Shown here piece by piece: positions 5,727-5,771 of a stretch of 5,771 nucleotides of DNA. Every line of letters begins with the position of its first letter. The first letter of the stretch is position 1. The translations under genes and the position numbers were made by a program. Source of the stretch: Desulfobulbaceae bacterium (lineage in GTDB: Bacteria; Desulfobacterota; Desulfobulbia; Desulfobulbales; SURF-16); contig JAGHCC010000331.1 of the NCBI GenBank assembly GCA_021160685.1, positions 1 through 5,771 of the forward strand. The letters are read 5' to 3'. The notes under the pieces were generated by a model. The model was not told the DNA's origin, made no database searches, and saw only the letters and a program-made list of their open reading frames with translations.

Positions 5727-5771
5727 TCCCGGCCCTCCCTGAGTCTCCGCTGACCTCCCAAAGGAGCGAGC
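5721..5771. repeat. Right copy of the GC-rich repeat, inverted, cut by window edge
   Basis: The 51 visible bases align without gaps to the reverse complement of 5331-5381, with 41 identities by my hand count. A perfect 12-base core, CCCGGCCCTCCC, lies at 5728-5739, matching its complement at 5363-5374. The similarity still holds at the last base, so the copy very probably continues outside the window. The two copies point in opposite directions and bracket the DUF559 gene. Confidence 0.85.

Larger units (their letters stand above)
5243..5771 (-). mobile_element. Putative repeat-DUF559-repeat cassette (right end outside window)
   Basis: Two inverted copies of a palindromic GC-rich repeat enclose a single nuclease-family gene with only 4 and 11 spare bases at its sides. 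No transposase, integrase or other gene is inside. The layout resembles a minimal composite mobile unit, but movement is inferred. The right end is missing, so a target-site duplication cannot be looked for, and the repeats could instead be independent insertions around a resident gene. Confidence 0.45.

Overview
The window looks like chromosomal DNA of a Gram-negative bacterium of moderate GC content. My best guess is a member of the Desulfobacterota (former Deltaproteobacteria). The guess rests on three weak cues: the mix of genes, the PEP-synthase-type PpsR regulator, and the GATTTGGGATT-type intergenic repeat. No rRNA or other taxonomic marker is present, so the placement is inference.

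Positions 1-3173 (+ strand) carry three genes read in the same direction. The first is the C-terminal part of an alpha-glucan (glycogen/maltodextrin) phosphorylase, cut by the left window edge. The second encodes a conserved-looking soluble protein of unknown function (1348-2220). The third encodes a PpsR/YdiA-type regulatory kinase/phosphorylase of PEP synthase (2364-3173). The outer two act on central carbon flow: phosphorolysis of storage glucan, and the pyruvate/PEP switch between glycolysis and gluconeogenesis. The gaps of 109 and 143 bases leave it open whether they form one transcript.

Positions 3174-3272 hold a large imperfect inverted repeat between convergent genes. It reaches into the stop codon of the next gene. 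On the minus strand, 3271-5091 encodes an exported protein with a signal peptide and two FG-GAP/VCBS-type calcium-binding loops. Its role is not known.

Positions 5243-5771 are the accessory part and the most interesting region. A small DUF559 (Vsr/PD-(D/E)XK-like) endonuclease gene on the minus strand (5386-5709) fills almost all the space between two copies of a GC-rich repeat in opposite orientation. The left copy (5243-5381) is a complete, MITE-like palindromic unit. The right copy (5721 onward) is cut by the window edge. Over the visible 51 bases the two copies match at 41 positions when one is reverse-complemented. The gene stops 4 bases from one copy and starts 11 bases from the other, and the right copy supplies its Shine-Dalgarno sequence. 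This repeat-gene-repeat layout suggests a compact mobile or formerly mobile cassette.

No tRNA, rRNA, CRISPR array or recognisable transposase gene was seen.
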